Notes: generated by a model not told the origin, from the sequence alone. Shown: positions 51,416-59,926, counted from the first letter of the stretch. The stretch is DNA of 64,000 bases from Cohnella lubricantis (GCF_014212015.1 NZ_JACJVN010000051.1:1-64000), one strand, 5' to 3'. A program made the numbers and translations.

Positions 51416-52687
51416 TTACTTTGCCTTCAAGCCCAGCGCTTGCATCATCTTCGTGAATACTTCCGTATTCTCATAGATTCCGCTGAACAGCTCGCCGCCG
51501 GGACCCATGGCCGTCACCGGAATGTCCGATGCCGTATGGCCGGATGTCGTCCAATCGACATAGAACATGGCATCGGAGTTCGCTATCTTGAACGGGCCGT
51601 CTTCCTTCGAGATCGCGTCGCCCGATTCATCCTTGTCATCGGACTCTTCAATCGAGAAGCCGCCTGTCTCGTGGTCGGCGAGCACGATCACCAGCGTGTC
51701 CGGGTGGGACTTCGCGTAGAGCTTCGCCGCTTTAACCGCCTTGTCCAGCTCCTGGCCGGTCTGGATCGTCTTCTCCGCATTGTTGCTATGCGCGAACTCA
51801 TCCGTTCCCTCTTCTTCTATCACCAGGAAGAAGCCCTTCTTGGTCTTATCAAGAAGGCCGATCGCCTTCTTCGTCATATCGGACAGCGAGACGACAGGAG
51901 CATAGATGTCGCCTTTGCCTTCTTCTCTCTGCTGGAACATCTCTTCATTCGAGAACAGGCCGAGAACCTTGCCGCTCTTCGCGGCTTGAAAGCTGGCTTG
52001 ATCGTTCACGTACGTATAGCCGAGCGACTGCGCCTTCTCGACCAGATTGCCCTGCGTACCCTTGCTCTTCTCGCTTGGATCTTCCGCCGGTTCGTCCGGG
52101 TATTTGCCAGGGTTGCCCGCAGGATACCAGAAGTCTTCGCCGCCGCCGAGCAGCACGTCTACCTTGGATTGCGTCAAATATTGAAGCGCGATGTCGCTCT
52201 GCTTCGAACGGTCTTCGACGTGCGAGCCGAACGCCGCAGGGGTAGCGTCGGTCACTTGGCTCGTCGTGACTAGTCCCGTTGCCATTCCGGCTTCGTTCGC
52301 ATATTCGAGAATCGTCTTGACGGGCTTCTTGTCCTTGTCTACGCCAATCGCGCCGTTATAAGTCTTCACGCCGCTCGCGAAAGCTGTAGCCGCTGCCGCA
52401 GAGTCCGTGACCGGAACCGTCGAGCTCGAACGGAAAATGCCGGTGTAAGGCATATCGTCCATCTCCAGCTTGCCCGTCTCGCCTACCGTCGCCAGACGGA
52501 TCGCGCTGCGCTGGGACAAGCCCATACCGTCGCCTACGAACAGAATGACGTTCTTCGTTTTGCTGGGCGCCGCCGATGCTTGATTCGCATGCGATCCCGG
52601 GAAGATTGGCGTGCCAGACGCGATCAGAGCCGCTGCCGCTGTCGTTACCGCCGCTGCCTTCAAAGCCGTTTGAACTTTACTCACCAT
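51416..52687 (-). CDS. phoA: Alkaline phosphatase, secreted
   Basis: The ~423-residue enzyme has a signal peptide (KVQTALKAAAVTTAAAALIASGTPIF) and the alkaline phosphatase core. NVILFVGDGMGLSQRSA holds the first metal Asp, VTDSAAAATAFASG the catalytic Ser, and VIEEEGTDEFAHSNN, VLADHETGG and WTTSGHTASDIPV the metal ligands. It releases phosphate from organic esters outside the cell. ATG at 52687 has AAGGAG 6 nt upstream; an in-frame ATG at 52723 lacks one. It is convergent with the MATE gene. No clear Pho box was recognised upstream. Confidence 0.94.
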   Translation of the reverse strand: MVSKVQTALKAAAVTTAAAALIASGTPIFPGSHANQASAAPSKTKNVILFVGDGMGLSQRSAIRLATVGETGKLEMDDMPYTGIFRSSSTVPVTDSAAAATAFASGVKTYNGAIGVDKDKKPVKTILEYANEAGMATGLVTTSQVTDATPAAFGSHVEDRSKQSDIALQYLTQSKVDVLLGGGEDFWYPAGNPGKYPDEPAEDPSEKSKGTQGNLVEKAQSLGYTYVNDQASFQAAKSGKVLGLFSNEEMFQQREEGKGDIYAPVVSLSDMTKKAIGLLDKTKKGFFLVIEEEGTDEFAHSNNAEKTIQTGQELDKAVKAAKLYAKSHPDTLVIVLADHETGGFSIEESDDKDESGDAISKEDGPFKIANSDAMFYVDWTTSGHTASDIPVTAMGPGGELFSGIYENTEVFTKMMQALGLKAK

Positions 52688-52880
52688 CCATCGCTCCTTC
52701 TCACTTTGGGTCTTCTTGTTCACATAGATGGTAAGTTACTACTTTAAACGGAAAATTAGTCTAGCGTAATCGCTTGGTTAAATCGCATCTATCATTTAAG
52801 AAAATATTGTATATTAAGAATATAGCGGAAATAGCCTATTCTACTTCAAGATCATTTCAGTTAAAGGCAGGTGTCGAGTA

Positions 52881-54434
52881 GTGGAATCGGAGCACCATCA
52901 ACGGACGAACGCCCACTTGAATCAACTGGCCTCTGTCGGCCAGATTGCCGCAGGCATCGCGCATGAGGTGAAGAACCCGCTGACGGCGGTCAAAGGGTTC
53001 CTTCAGCTGCTGAAGGAGCGCAATGAGCCGCAGTACATCGATATCGCCCAGTCGGAGCTCGAGAACGCGATCGGCATTCTGCAGAATCTGCTTCAAGTAT
53101 CGCGGCCGGATTCGGAGGAGGAGCCGTTCGAGTCCATCGACTTATCTGCGGAATTGGAATCTCTGATTCTGCTGTTCCAGGATCAATTCTACCGGGTGGA
53201 GCTGATTCGCGACTTCCGCAACCCGGGGCAATACATACGGGGCAAGAAGAACCAGTTGAAGAAAGCTATTTTTAACCTGCTGAAGAATGCATTCGAGGCG
53301 ATTCCGGGTAAAGGCGCCATTACGGTCGGGCATGACGCTACGGACAGCGAAGTGATCGTCTATATACAAGATAGCGGCACCGGCATTCCCAAGCACAAGC
53401 TCAGCATGCTGGGCACACCGTTTTTTTCGACCAAAGAGGATGGGACCGGTATGGGCTTACCTCTCGTATTCTCAGTTATCTATCAACACAACGGAACCGT
53501 CGATGTGGAGAGCGAAGAGCAGCGAGGAACCCGATTCACGATCACCCTCCCGCGCGAGACTGGAATGAAGAAGAACAAAGAGGTGCTACGCTTGGAATTA
53601 GATGTCTCTAACTCGGCCAATCTAGTTGAATTCTTCGCGGACAACCGAGATACGTTCGAGGAAAGGCTGCTGTCGGAAGCTGTAAACGTTAGAGAGCGAA
53701 TCGACGAGCTGCTCGCGGTCGGCAACATCAACCTACTCGATAATGCGTACCGGCTCGTGCTATACGTCGTGGAGGGCAAGGAGCACGATGTGATCTCCTT
53801 CGCCCGAACGGAGGGTGTCGCCTGGGCCAAGCATTCGCTGACGGTCGCCTTCAAGCTCGAGTGGATTCAAGCCGTCCGGCGCGTGATGTGGGACTTCCTC
53901 TACAATTACGACCGCATCACGAACCACCTGTCGAACAAAGAGGAGTTCTACGGACTTGAGAAGCAAATCAACGATCTGATGGATCTATTCTTCAGCCACT
54001 TCTTCTTGAGCTTCTCGCAGTTCAAGGATGACCTGATCCGGTCGCAAAGGGAACTGATGGCGGACCTGTCCGTTCCGATCATCCCGCTGACGCCGTCAAT
54101 CTCCATTCTGCCGCTCATCGGCGCCGTTGATGAGTCCCGATCCGCCATCATCGAAGAGAAGGTGCTGAGCCAAATAGGCAACAACCGGATCGAGACGCTC
54201 ATTATTGATTTGTCCGGCGTCATCGAGATGAGCCCGGGGGTGATTCGGGATCTCATCAGCCTCCTGGAAGGCATCAAGATGATGGGATGCGAGAGCGTCA
54301 TCACGGGAATCCGGCCGGAGATCGTCAAGACGATGATTCGTCATGGGCTGACGTTCGGCACGAAGGCGACGACCAAAGGAACGCTGCAGCATGCGCTGAT
54401 CGATCATCTCGCCCAGTGGAGCGCTTCGACTTGA
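52881..54434 (+). CDS. Histidine kinase fused to an RsbR/STAS-type stress module
   Basis: The 517-residue soluble protein starts almost directly with a sporulation-kinase-like HisKA domain (LNQLASVGQIAAGIAHEVKNPLTAVKGFLQLL, phospho-acceptor His28). An ATPase domain follows (NLLKNAFEAIPGKG as N box, DSGTGIP as G1, FSTKEDGTGMGLPL as F/G2, ending ~235). A helical middle part (~245-400) recalls the RsbR non-haem globin domain, and a C-terminal STAS domain (~405-515) includes LIIDLSGVIEMSPGVIRDL and SVITGIRPEI. In RsbR the STAS threonines are phosphorylated by RsbT; here the first site appears to be Ser. It starts with GTG. Linking a histidine kinase to a stressosome-type STAS is unusual. Confidence 0.85.
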   Translation: MESEHHQRTNAHLNQLASVGQIAAGIAHEVKNPLTAVKGFLQLLKERNEPQYIDIAQSELENAIGILQNLLQVSRPDSEEEPFESIDLSAELESLILLFQDQFYRVELIRDFRNPGQYIRGKKNQLKKAIFNLLKNAFEAIPGKGAITVGHDATDSEVIVYIQDSGTGIPKHKLSMLGTPFFSTKEDGTGMGLPLVFSVIYQHNGTVDVESEEQRGTRFTITLPRETGMKKNKEVLRLELDVSNSANLVEFFADNRDTFEERLLSEAVNVRERIDELLAVGNINLLDNAYRLVLYVVEGKEHDVISFARTEGVAWAKHSLTVAFKLEWIQAVRRVMWDFLYNYDRITNHLSNKEEFYGLEKQINDLMDLFFSHFFLSFSQFKDDLIRSQRELMADLSVPIIPLTPSISILPLIGAVDESRSAIIEEKVLSQIGNNRIETLIIDLSGVIEMSPGVIRDLISLLEGIKMMGCESVITGIRPEIVKTMIRHGLTFGTKATTKGTLQHALIDHLAQWSAST

Positions 54435-54625
54435 AGGCAACCGAAGGCCGCTATTCTCCAATCAAGCGTCGCACAATGCTATCGCCGCGAACGTTGTTTA
54501 TGGTTACGCTATCTTGCTCTCATATTCGATGATGCGCCGATAAGCGCCACCTACAGCTTCGGATAAAGTATAGTAAGACTATAAACGCGGCTTGTCCGCC
54601 AACGTTACCATGAGGAGGCGTGATA

Positions 54626-55312
54626 ATGGAGATGTCATTGCGCGACCGATTGAAGGAGCTTGCCGAAGAGGATTATCGCCGGTTCGCCTCGTCTCTCATC
54701 CCGAACATCGACAATTTGCTGGGCGTTCGGCTGCCTGCTTTGCGCAAGCTGGCGATCGAGATGGCGAAGGGCGATTGGCGCGCGTATCTGGCGGAGGCGG
54801 AGAACGACTACTTCGAGGAGATCATGCTGCAAGGCATGGTGATTGGCTATGCGAAGACGGATGTGGAGGAGCAGCTTCGTTATGCGGCGAGCTTCGTGCC
54901 GAAGATTGACAATTGGTCCGTATGCGACAGCTTCTGCCAGGGTCTGAAGTTCGCCAGGACGAATCAACAGCGGGTGTGGGAATTTCTGCAGCCGTATCTG
55001 GCTTCCGATGCCGAGTATGAGATTCGGTTCGGCGCCGTCATGCTGCTGATGCATTATGTGGACGAGGCGCATATCGAGCGGGTGTTGGAGCTGCTCGACC
55101 GAATCGATCATGATGCGTATTACGTGAAGATGGCCGTCGCTTGGGCGCTGTCGATCTGCTTCTCCAAGCTGCCTGAGCCGACTCTTCGCTATTTGCGCAG
55201 CGACAACTCTCTCGACAAGTTCACCTACAACAAGGCGCTTCAGAAAATAACCGAGTTATCCCGCACCGATCCGGAGACGAAGGCGATGATTCGCGGGATG
55301 AGGCGCAAATAA
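54626..55312 (+). CDS. DNA alkylation repair protein, AlkD-like (HEAT-like repeats)
   Basis: The ~228-residue protein consists of repeated helical pairs typical of AlkD glycosylase-like folds: DRLKELAEEDYRRFASSLIPNIDNLLGVRLPALRKLAIEMAKGDW, EIMLQGMVIGYAKTD, VPKIDNWSVCDSFCQGLKFA, and VKMAVAWALSICF. The conserved IDNWSVCDSF block is a marker of the family. AlkD removes bulky or cationic alkylated bases without base flipping; whether this subfamily is catalytic is not shown by sequence. ATG at 54626 has GAGGAGG 7 nt upstream. The two genes beyond array F also repair alkylation damage. Confidence 0.88.
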   Translation: MEMSLRDRLKELAEEDYRRFASSLIPNIDNLLGVRLPALRKLAIEMAKGDWRAYLAEAENDYFEEIMLQGMVIGYAKTDVEEQLRYAASFVPKIDNWSVCDSFCQGLKFARTNQQRVWEFLQPYLASDAEYEIRFGAVMLLMHYVDEAHIERVLELLDRIDHDAYYVKMAVAWALSICFSKLPEPTLRYLRSDNSLDKFTYNKALQKITELSRTDPETKAMIRGMRRK

Positions 55313-55367
55313 GGGCATAACGGCAGCCGGACAGGCTACCCTCGCCTGTCCGGAAATTCTCGCGCAA

Positions 55368-55592
55368 GTAGGTAATCCAGTTACCTTCTTGCCGTCGTTC
55401 TCCCGGATTCCCGCACATGTAGGTAATCCAGTTACCTTCTTGCCGTCGTTCTCCCGGATTCCCGCGCATGTAGGTAATCTATTTACCTTCTTGCCGCCAT
55501 TCTCTCGAATTCCTGCACATGTAGGTAATCTATTTACCTACTTTCCGCCATTCTCCCGGATTCTCGCGAATGTAGGTAATCTATTTACCTAC
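55368..55592 (+). repeat. 51-bp-period dyad array F (five copies)
   Basis: GTAGGTAA - 5 nt - TTACCTAC-type dyads start at 55368, 55419, 55470, 55521 and 55572, exactly 51 bp apart. The first two copies end in TTACCTTC, the third in TTACCTTC, and the last two are perfect. Loops are CCAGT-like or TCTAT. Spacers (CTTCTTGCCGTCGTTCTCCC-like) are similar but not identical. The last dyad contains the stop codon of ogt (55589-55591). Confidence 0.92.
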
Positions 55593-56149
55593 TTTCCGCC
55601 GCTCTTCCCTCGCTCCCGTCCGCCCCCTCGCTCCAGCTGGAGCAGCTTCGCCTTCATCTCCAGCCCGCCGCGGTAGCCGGTTAAGGCGCCGTTCTTGCCG
55701 ACGACGCGGTGGCAGGGAATCGTGATCAGGACGGGATTCGCGCCGATGGCCGCACCGACAGCCCGCACGGCAGACGGCCGCCGGATGCGCTCCGCAATAT
55801 CCGAATAGGACAGGGTCTGTCCGTAAGGAATGCCGCCGAGCGCTTCCCAGACCGCCAATTGGAAGCTCGTTCCTCTCAGATCGAATGGAACGGTGAACCG
55901 CTCCCGCTTCTCTAGCAGGTACTCTTCCAGTTCAGCGGCATAGGGGCGAAGCTTGTCCTCATCGCGCACGAGTTCGCTGCCCGGCATCCGCGCATGCGAC
56001 CAATCCGCCAGCTCCTCCAGTCCCCCATTCTGCGAGCCGATGAAGCAAAGTCCGCTCGGCGTCGCCGCAACGTGAAGCCGCCACTCCCCTTGGGCCAGCA
56101 GCGTCCAGTAGATTGGCATCTTCTCCGTATTCTCGGATAGATTAGTCAT
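55589..56149 (-). CDS. ogt: Methylated-DNA--protein-cysteine S-methyltransferase
   Basis: The 186-residue suicide enzyme takes the methyl group from O6-methylguanine onto its own Cys in ITIPCHRVVG. The helix-turn-helix/recognition part GIPYGQTLSYSDIAERIRRPSAVRAVGAAIGANPV is complete. The C-terminus is a short basic Gly/Arg tail (GGGRERGKSGGK), and the stop codon lies inside the last dyad of array F, so the array may have replaced the original 3' end. GGGGGAG precedes the ATG. It follows the ada-type gene by 27 bp in one operon. Confidence 0.95.
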   Translation of the reverse strand: MTNLSENTEKMPIYWTLLAQGEWRLHVAATPSGLCFIGSQNGGLEELADWSHARMPGSELVRDEDKLRPYAAELEEYLLEKRERFTVPFDLRGTSFQLAVWEALGGIPYGQTLSYSDIAERIRRPSAVRAVGAAIGANPVLITIPCHRVVGKNGALTGYRGGLEMKAKLLQLERGGGRERGKSGGK

Positions 56150-56176
56150 AGTCGGCTCCCCCTTCTCTTAGCATCC

Positions 56177-56764
56177 TTATCGCGAATCCAGCTTCTGCCG
56201 CTCCCGATAAGCAGCCGGCGTCACGCCGGTCATCTTCTTGAACAAGGTGACGAAGTACGGCGTATTAGCCCAGCCCGCACGCAGCCCGACCTCCGCGACC
56301 GGCAGGCCCGTCTCCCGCAGCAGCTTCCGGGCCAGCTTGACCCGCTTGCGCTGGATATACTCAACCGGCGTCATTCCCATAACCTTCTTGAACGTGCGGT
56401 GCAAATGATACGGGCTGCCGTGAGCGGCCTCCGCCAGACGCTCCAGCGAGAGCGGCTCCGTGAACCGGCTGTCGATGTAGGCTGCGACCGAGGCTATCCA
56501 TTCGTCGTCCGGCAGCCGCCGGCCGGTCGGCCTGCATCGTTTGCACGGGCGGAAGCTCTCGCTCAGCGCTTCCTCGGCGGAGCGGAACAGCCGCACGTTC
56601 CCGGCATTCGGCGGACGCGACTTGCAGGACGGCCTGCAGAAGATGCCCGTCGTGCGGACCGCGTAACAGAACTGGCCGTCATAGGCGGCGTCGTTCGCGA
56701 GGATCGCCCGCCATCTCTCATCGGTCAGCGGCAACACATCAGCATCCGAATCCGTATTTGCCAT
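56177..56764 (-). CDS. adaA: AdaA-type methylphosphotriester-sensing activator
   Basis: The ~195-residue protein has the Ada zinc domain, with Cys ligands in FCYAV/TGIFCRPSCKSRPP and FRPCKRCRP, in which one Cys is methylated by DNA methylphosphotriesters. An AraC domain with two HTH units follows (LSLERLAEAAHGSPYHLHRTFKKVMG and LPVAEVGLRAGWANTPYFVTLFKKMTG). Methylation should switch it on to induce itself and ogt. ATG at 56764 follows GGAGGTG by 8 nt; longer frames upstream lack a site. The operon matches B. subtilis adaA-adaB in function, the methyltransferase here being Ogt-like. Confidence 0.94.
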   Translation of the reverse strand: MANTDSDADVLPLTDERWRAILANDAAYDGQFCYAVRTTGIFCRPSCKSRPPNAGNVRLFRSAEEALSESFRPCKRCRPTGRRLPDDEWIASVAAYIDSRFTEPLSLERLAEAAHGSPYHLHRTFKKVMGMTPVEYIQRKRVKLARKLLRETGLPVAEVGLRAGWANTPYFVTLFKKMTGVTPAAYRERQKLDSR

Positions 56765-56994
56765 CCCGCTTTCACCTCCACGAACAGTATAACCCCAAAG
56801 GCGGCCCGCGCGGCAGGCTGCGGGATGGATCCGCAAGATAACGAAATCAAGCACGCGGGCCAACCTGATTATTTTCGATCAGATTCGACTTTAACTCTAT
56901 TCTCATCTACCCGCAATTATAGTAAATTTAGATGAGGATCAAACGGTCTCCGTTACCCGCACATTCAGCCTATCCGATTAGAGGAGTTGCCAAC

Positions 56995-58203
56995 ATGTCG
57001 TCATCGCCGTCCGGCGTCCAACCTGCAGCCAAGAAGCCCCGCATTCCTGAGATCGACATTCTTCGGACGATGGCGATTCTAGCCGTCATCATGATTCACG
57101 CGACCGGATTCATGCTCTCTAAGCTTGACAAGGCGTCCAGCTATTATCTACCGTACAGCGCCCTGCAGAACCTATCGGCCTTCGCCGTCCCCGTGTTTAT
57201 CTTCATCAGCGGATTCGTTCTGTTCTATTCGTATCTGGAAAAGCCAATTACCTCGCGCCTGCTCGGCACCTTCTATCGCAAAAGAATGCTGACCGCCGTC
57301 GTGCCGTACATTGCGTTCTCTGTGATTTATTACCTTGTTCGGCATCGGAACGATCCGGATCTCTTAACGCTTCCGAACCTTAAGCACTTCGGTTATTTGC
57401 TGCTGACGGGCCAAGCTTACACACACCTGTACTATATGATTGTCATCATCCAGTTCTATCTGCTATTCCCGCTTCTGCTGTACGCGATGCAGAAGATCAA
57501 ACGCCCGCTGATCATCCTGCTGGCCGGCGTGCTGGTACAGTGGGCTTACTACTTCGTCAATCGCGAAGTGATCGTGAAGCTGACCAACATTCCCGAAGTG
57601 CTCCACCAGACCGGCGACTTCTTCACTTCCTACATTGCCTACTTCATGTTCGGGGCATATCTGGCCGCACACGGCGAGAGGTTCATGGCCTTCGCAAGGT
57701 TCCAGAAGCCGGGACAATCCGCTTGGGGGCGTTCCATCCCGTGGATCTTCATCTTCGCTGTCTGGCTCGGCGCGGGGCTGTACTATGCCTATATCAACTA
57801 CATGGGCGCCGCTCACAAAATATGGGCGACCTCGCAGACGTTCCAATCGGTCTGGTTCGTCTACAACCTGGCATCCGGCCTCGTGCTGTTCCGCCTGGCT
57901 ATCTGGGTATACAAGGCTCTCGGCTCCGGATGGAGGCAAGCCGTTCTCCTCATTGGGCAATGCTCCTTCGGCATTTATCTTCTTCACCCGCTGGTCTTAA
58001 TGTACTACCGGAAGCTTCCGGTCAGCGGCAACCCGCTGCTGTTCCACCTCTACTTCATCGGGGAATACGCCTCGGCTCTGCTGCTGTCTTGGGCGATAAC
58101 CTACTTCCTGATGCGCCGGTTCCGCTGGTCGTGGGTGCTGTTCGGCTCCAGTCTCGCCAAGCGGCAGATCGGCAACGGCAGCGGCAGCGGCCAACCCGGT
58201 TGA
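56995..58203 (+). CDS. Membrane acyltransferase (acyltransferase 3 family)
   Basis: The ~402-residue protein has about ten membrane helices and the family motif block near the start (IPEIDILRTMAILAVIMIHATGFML, with the catalytic-type His). PVFIFISGFVLFYSYL, AYTHLYYMIVIIQFYLLFPLLLY and CSFGIYLLHPLVLMYYRK follow. Such proteins O-acetylate or otherwise acylate cell-wall or exopolysaccharides. ATG at 56995 follows GAGGAG by 8 nt. It is followed directly by array G and convergent with the ABC transporter operon. Confidence 0.88.
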   Translation: MSSSPSGVQPAAKKPRIPEIDILRTMAILAVIMIHATGFMLSKLDKASSYYLPYSALQNLSAFAVPVFIFISGFVLFYSYLEKPITSRLLGTFYRKRMLTAVVPYIAFSVIYYLVRHRNDPDLLTLPNLKHFGYLLLTGQAYTHLYYMIVIIQFYLLFPLLLYAMQKIKRPLIILLAGVLVQWAYYFVNREVIVKLTNIPEVLHQTGDFFTSYIAYFMFGAYLAAHGERFMAFARFQKPGQSAWGRSIPWIFIFAVWLGAGLYYAYINYMGAAHKIWATSQTFQSVWFVYNLASGLVLFRLAIWVYKALGSGWRQAVLLIGQCSFGIYLLHPLVLMYYRKLPVSGNPLLFHLYFIGEYASALLLSWAITYFLMRRFRWSWVLFGSSLAKRQIGNGSGSGQPG

Positions 58204-58212
58204 GCAGCGAAT

Positions 58213-58437
58213 GTGGTCGATCTATTCGACTTCTGGAACACCAGTACGATCAAACCGCCAAATGAAGTCGACCTATTCGACTACATAGACGCGATAGTGG
58301 CGATATCCGCAGAAGAGGTCGATCCATTCGACCTCTTCGCCGCGAATAACCCAATCGCTGTAGATAAGGTCGATCTATTCGACTTCTGGCGCCCGAACAC
58401 GGTGTATCGGCTCCATGTAGTCGAACTGATCGACTAC
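58213..58437 (+). repeat. 51-bp-period dyad array G (five diverged copies)
   Basis: Dyads start at 58213, 58264, 58315, 58366 and 58417, exactly 51 bp apart. Arms are GTGGTCGA/TCGACTTC, GAAGTCGA/TCGACTAC, GAGGTCGA/TCGACCTC, AAGGTCGA/TCGACTTC and GTAGTCGA/TCGACTAC, each with a 5-nt loop. The third and fifth are perfect and differ by compensating changes. The 30-bp spacers are unrelated to each other, in contrast to arrays A, B, E and F. The core equals that of array A. Confidence 0.92.
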
Positions 58438-58458
58438 CTGCCACCGCAACAACAAACG

Positions 58459-58504
58459 CAAACAGCGGAGCCTGGTCAATCACCTGACCGGGCTCCGCTG
58501 TTTG
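58459..58504. terminator. Bidirectional hairpin terminator
   Basis: CAAACAGCGGAGCC and GGCTCCGCTGTTTG pair perfectly, with an inner GGTCA/TGACC stem and a short loop. The outer CAAAC/GTTTG gives a T-rich end on both strands, suited to the convergent acyltransferase and binding-protein genes. Confidence 0.85.
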
Positions 58505-58522
58505 CGCTATGCGATGCCTTGC

Positions 58523-59926
58523 CTATTTCGCCGTGCTGTTGTACGTCGCGAGCTTCTCGTTGATCTGCTTCGCGGCATCGTCCAGCGCAGCCTGCGGCTC
58601 TTGCTGGCCGTTCAATACGGCTTCGATCGCGCCTTCGACGATCTGTCTAGCTTCCGGGAACACGCCCATCATCGCGCCGTTCGTCGCCGGCGTGTTGACG
58701 GAAGCGTGCAGCTGATCGACCGCCGTCTGGAATTGCGGGTACTTCACCATGTTGTCCTTCAGCACTTGCTCGTCGTAAGCGGCCTTCGTGATCGGGAAGT
58801 AGCCCGTGCTGACGTTCCAGTAGGCTTGTACGGCCGGCGTCGCCAAATACTTGATGAACTCCCAAGCCGCCTTCTGCTGCGCTTCCGGCTTGTTGTTCAG
58901 AATGTAGTTGCTCGCGCCGCCAACGACGACTCCGCCTTCCTTCACGGAAGCCGGGCGCGGCAGGAAGCCCGTACCGACTTCGAACTTGCCGCCAACGGCG
59001 TTAACGATGTTGCGCAGCCCTGCGGTGGAATCGAGCGTCATCGCGATCTGGCCGGCTGCGAACGCCGCGTTGGTGTCGGCTGTCTTGCGGCCCAGGTTGG
59101 AGATGGCCTTCTCGTCCAGCATGTTTTTCCACCAGGTCAGCGTCTCTACGCCCGGTTCGGTGTTGACCAGAGACTCCGTCGCCGGAGACGTTCTGCCGTT
59201 GCCGTTGTTCAGGTATTCCGCGTTCTGGTTGGCGAAGAACTGCTCCATGAACCAGCCGTAGATGGCGATGGATCCGCCGGTAACGCCGCTGTCGGTCAGC
59301 TTCTTCGCGTACTCTTCGAACTCTTCGTAAGTCTTCGGCGGCTTCTCCGGATCGAGGCCGGCATTCTTGAACGCGTCCTTGTTGTAATAGAGAATCGGGT
59401 TCGACGTGTTGAACGGCATGCCGTTCAGCTTGCCATCCATCATGTAGTAGCTCGTGATGTTCGGCTCCAGCAGGCTCAGATCATAACCTTCCGCATCGAT
59501 GAATTGCTGCATCGGCGTGATGTAGCCCGAATCGATCATGAAGCGGCTGCCGATCTCGAATACCTGCACGATGTCCGGGCCTTCCTTCGAGCCCATCGAA
59601 GCCTTCAGCTTGTTCAAGCTCTCGTCGTAAGAGCCTTGGAAGACCGCCTCCACTTGGATGTTCGACTGGCTGGCGTTGTAGTCGGATACGATCTTCTTGA
59701 TCGCTTCCTCATTCGCGCCCGTCATGGAGTGCCACCAGGTGATCTTCACCGGTTCCGTCGCGGCAGGGGTGCTGCTCGCGGAAGCCGAAGCGCTTGGGGA
59801 CGACGATGGCTGTACGGCGGAGGATGAGCCCGCGTTGTTAGCAGAAGTGCTGCCGCACGCGGATGCCACGAGCAGGAATGCGACGGAAGACGCGGCTAAC
59901 CATTCTTTCGAACGAAGCTTCTTCAT
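58523..59926 (-). CDS. Sugar or glycerol-phosphate binding lipoprotein (UgpB-like)
   Basis: The ~467-residue lipoprotein has lipobox VASAC, a Ser/Ala/Pro-rich linker and a family 1-type binding domain. VKITWWHSMTGANEEAIKKIVSDYNASQ, YYNKDAFKNAGLDPEKPPKTYEEFEEYAKKL and GYFPITKAAYDEQVLK resemble UgpB of the glycerol-3-phosphate/glycerophosphodiester system. It should capture its ligand outside for the permeases encoded upstream. ATG at 59926 is chosen because the signal peptide begins MKKLRSKEW; GGGAGAG lies 11 nt upstream. Substrate assignment is tentative. It is the last gene of the operon. Confidence 0.9.
   Translation of the reverse strand: MKKLRSKEWLAASSVAFLLVASACGSTSANNAGSSSAVQPSSSPSASASASSTPAATEPVKITWWHSMTGANEEAIKKIVSDYNASQSNIQVEAVFQGSYDESLNKLKASMGSKEGPDIVQVFEIGSRFMIDSGYITPMQQFIDAEGYDLSLLEPNITSYYMMDGKLNGMPFNTSNPILYYNKDAFKNAGLDPEKPPKTYEEFEEYAKKLTDSGVTGGSIAIYGWFMEQFFANQNAEYLNNGNGRTSPATESLVNTEPGVETLTWWKNMLDEKAISNLGRKTADTNAAFAAGQIAMTLDSTAGLRNIVNAVGGKFEVGTGFLPRPASVKEGGVVVGGASNYILNNKPEAQQKAAWEFIKYLATPAVQAYWNVSTGYFPITKAAYDEQVLKDNMVKYPQFQTAVDQLHASVNTPATNGAMMGVFPEARQIVEGAIEAVLNGQQEPQAALDDAAKQINEKLATYNSTAK

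Noticed and set aside
58213-58437. Possible CRISPR array (21-bp repeats, 30-bp unique spacers)
   Set aside because: Repeat arms vary between copies with compensating changes, the period is shared by other arrays with identical spacers, copies are few, and no cas gene is in the window.
58213-58563. A 116-residue plus-strand frame with VDLFDF repeats
   Set aside because: The repeated residues simply translate the dyads; spacer-derived residues are random and the frame runs antisense into the binding-protein gene. A small peptide is not excluded but unsupported.
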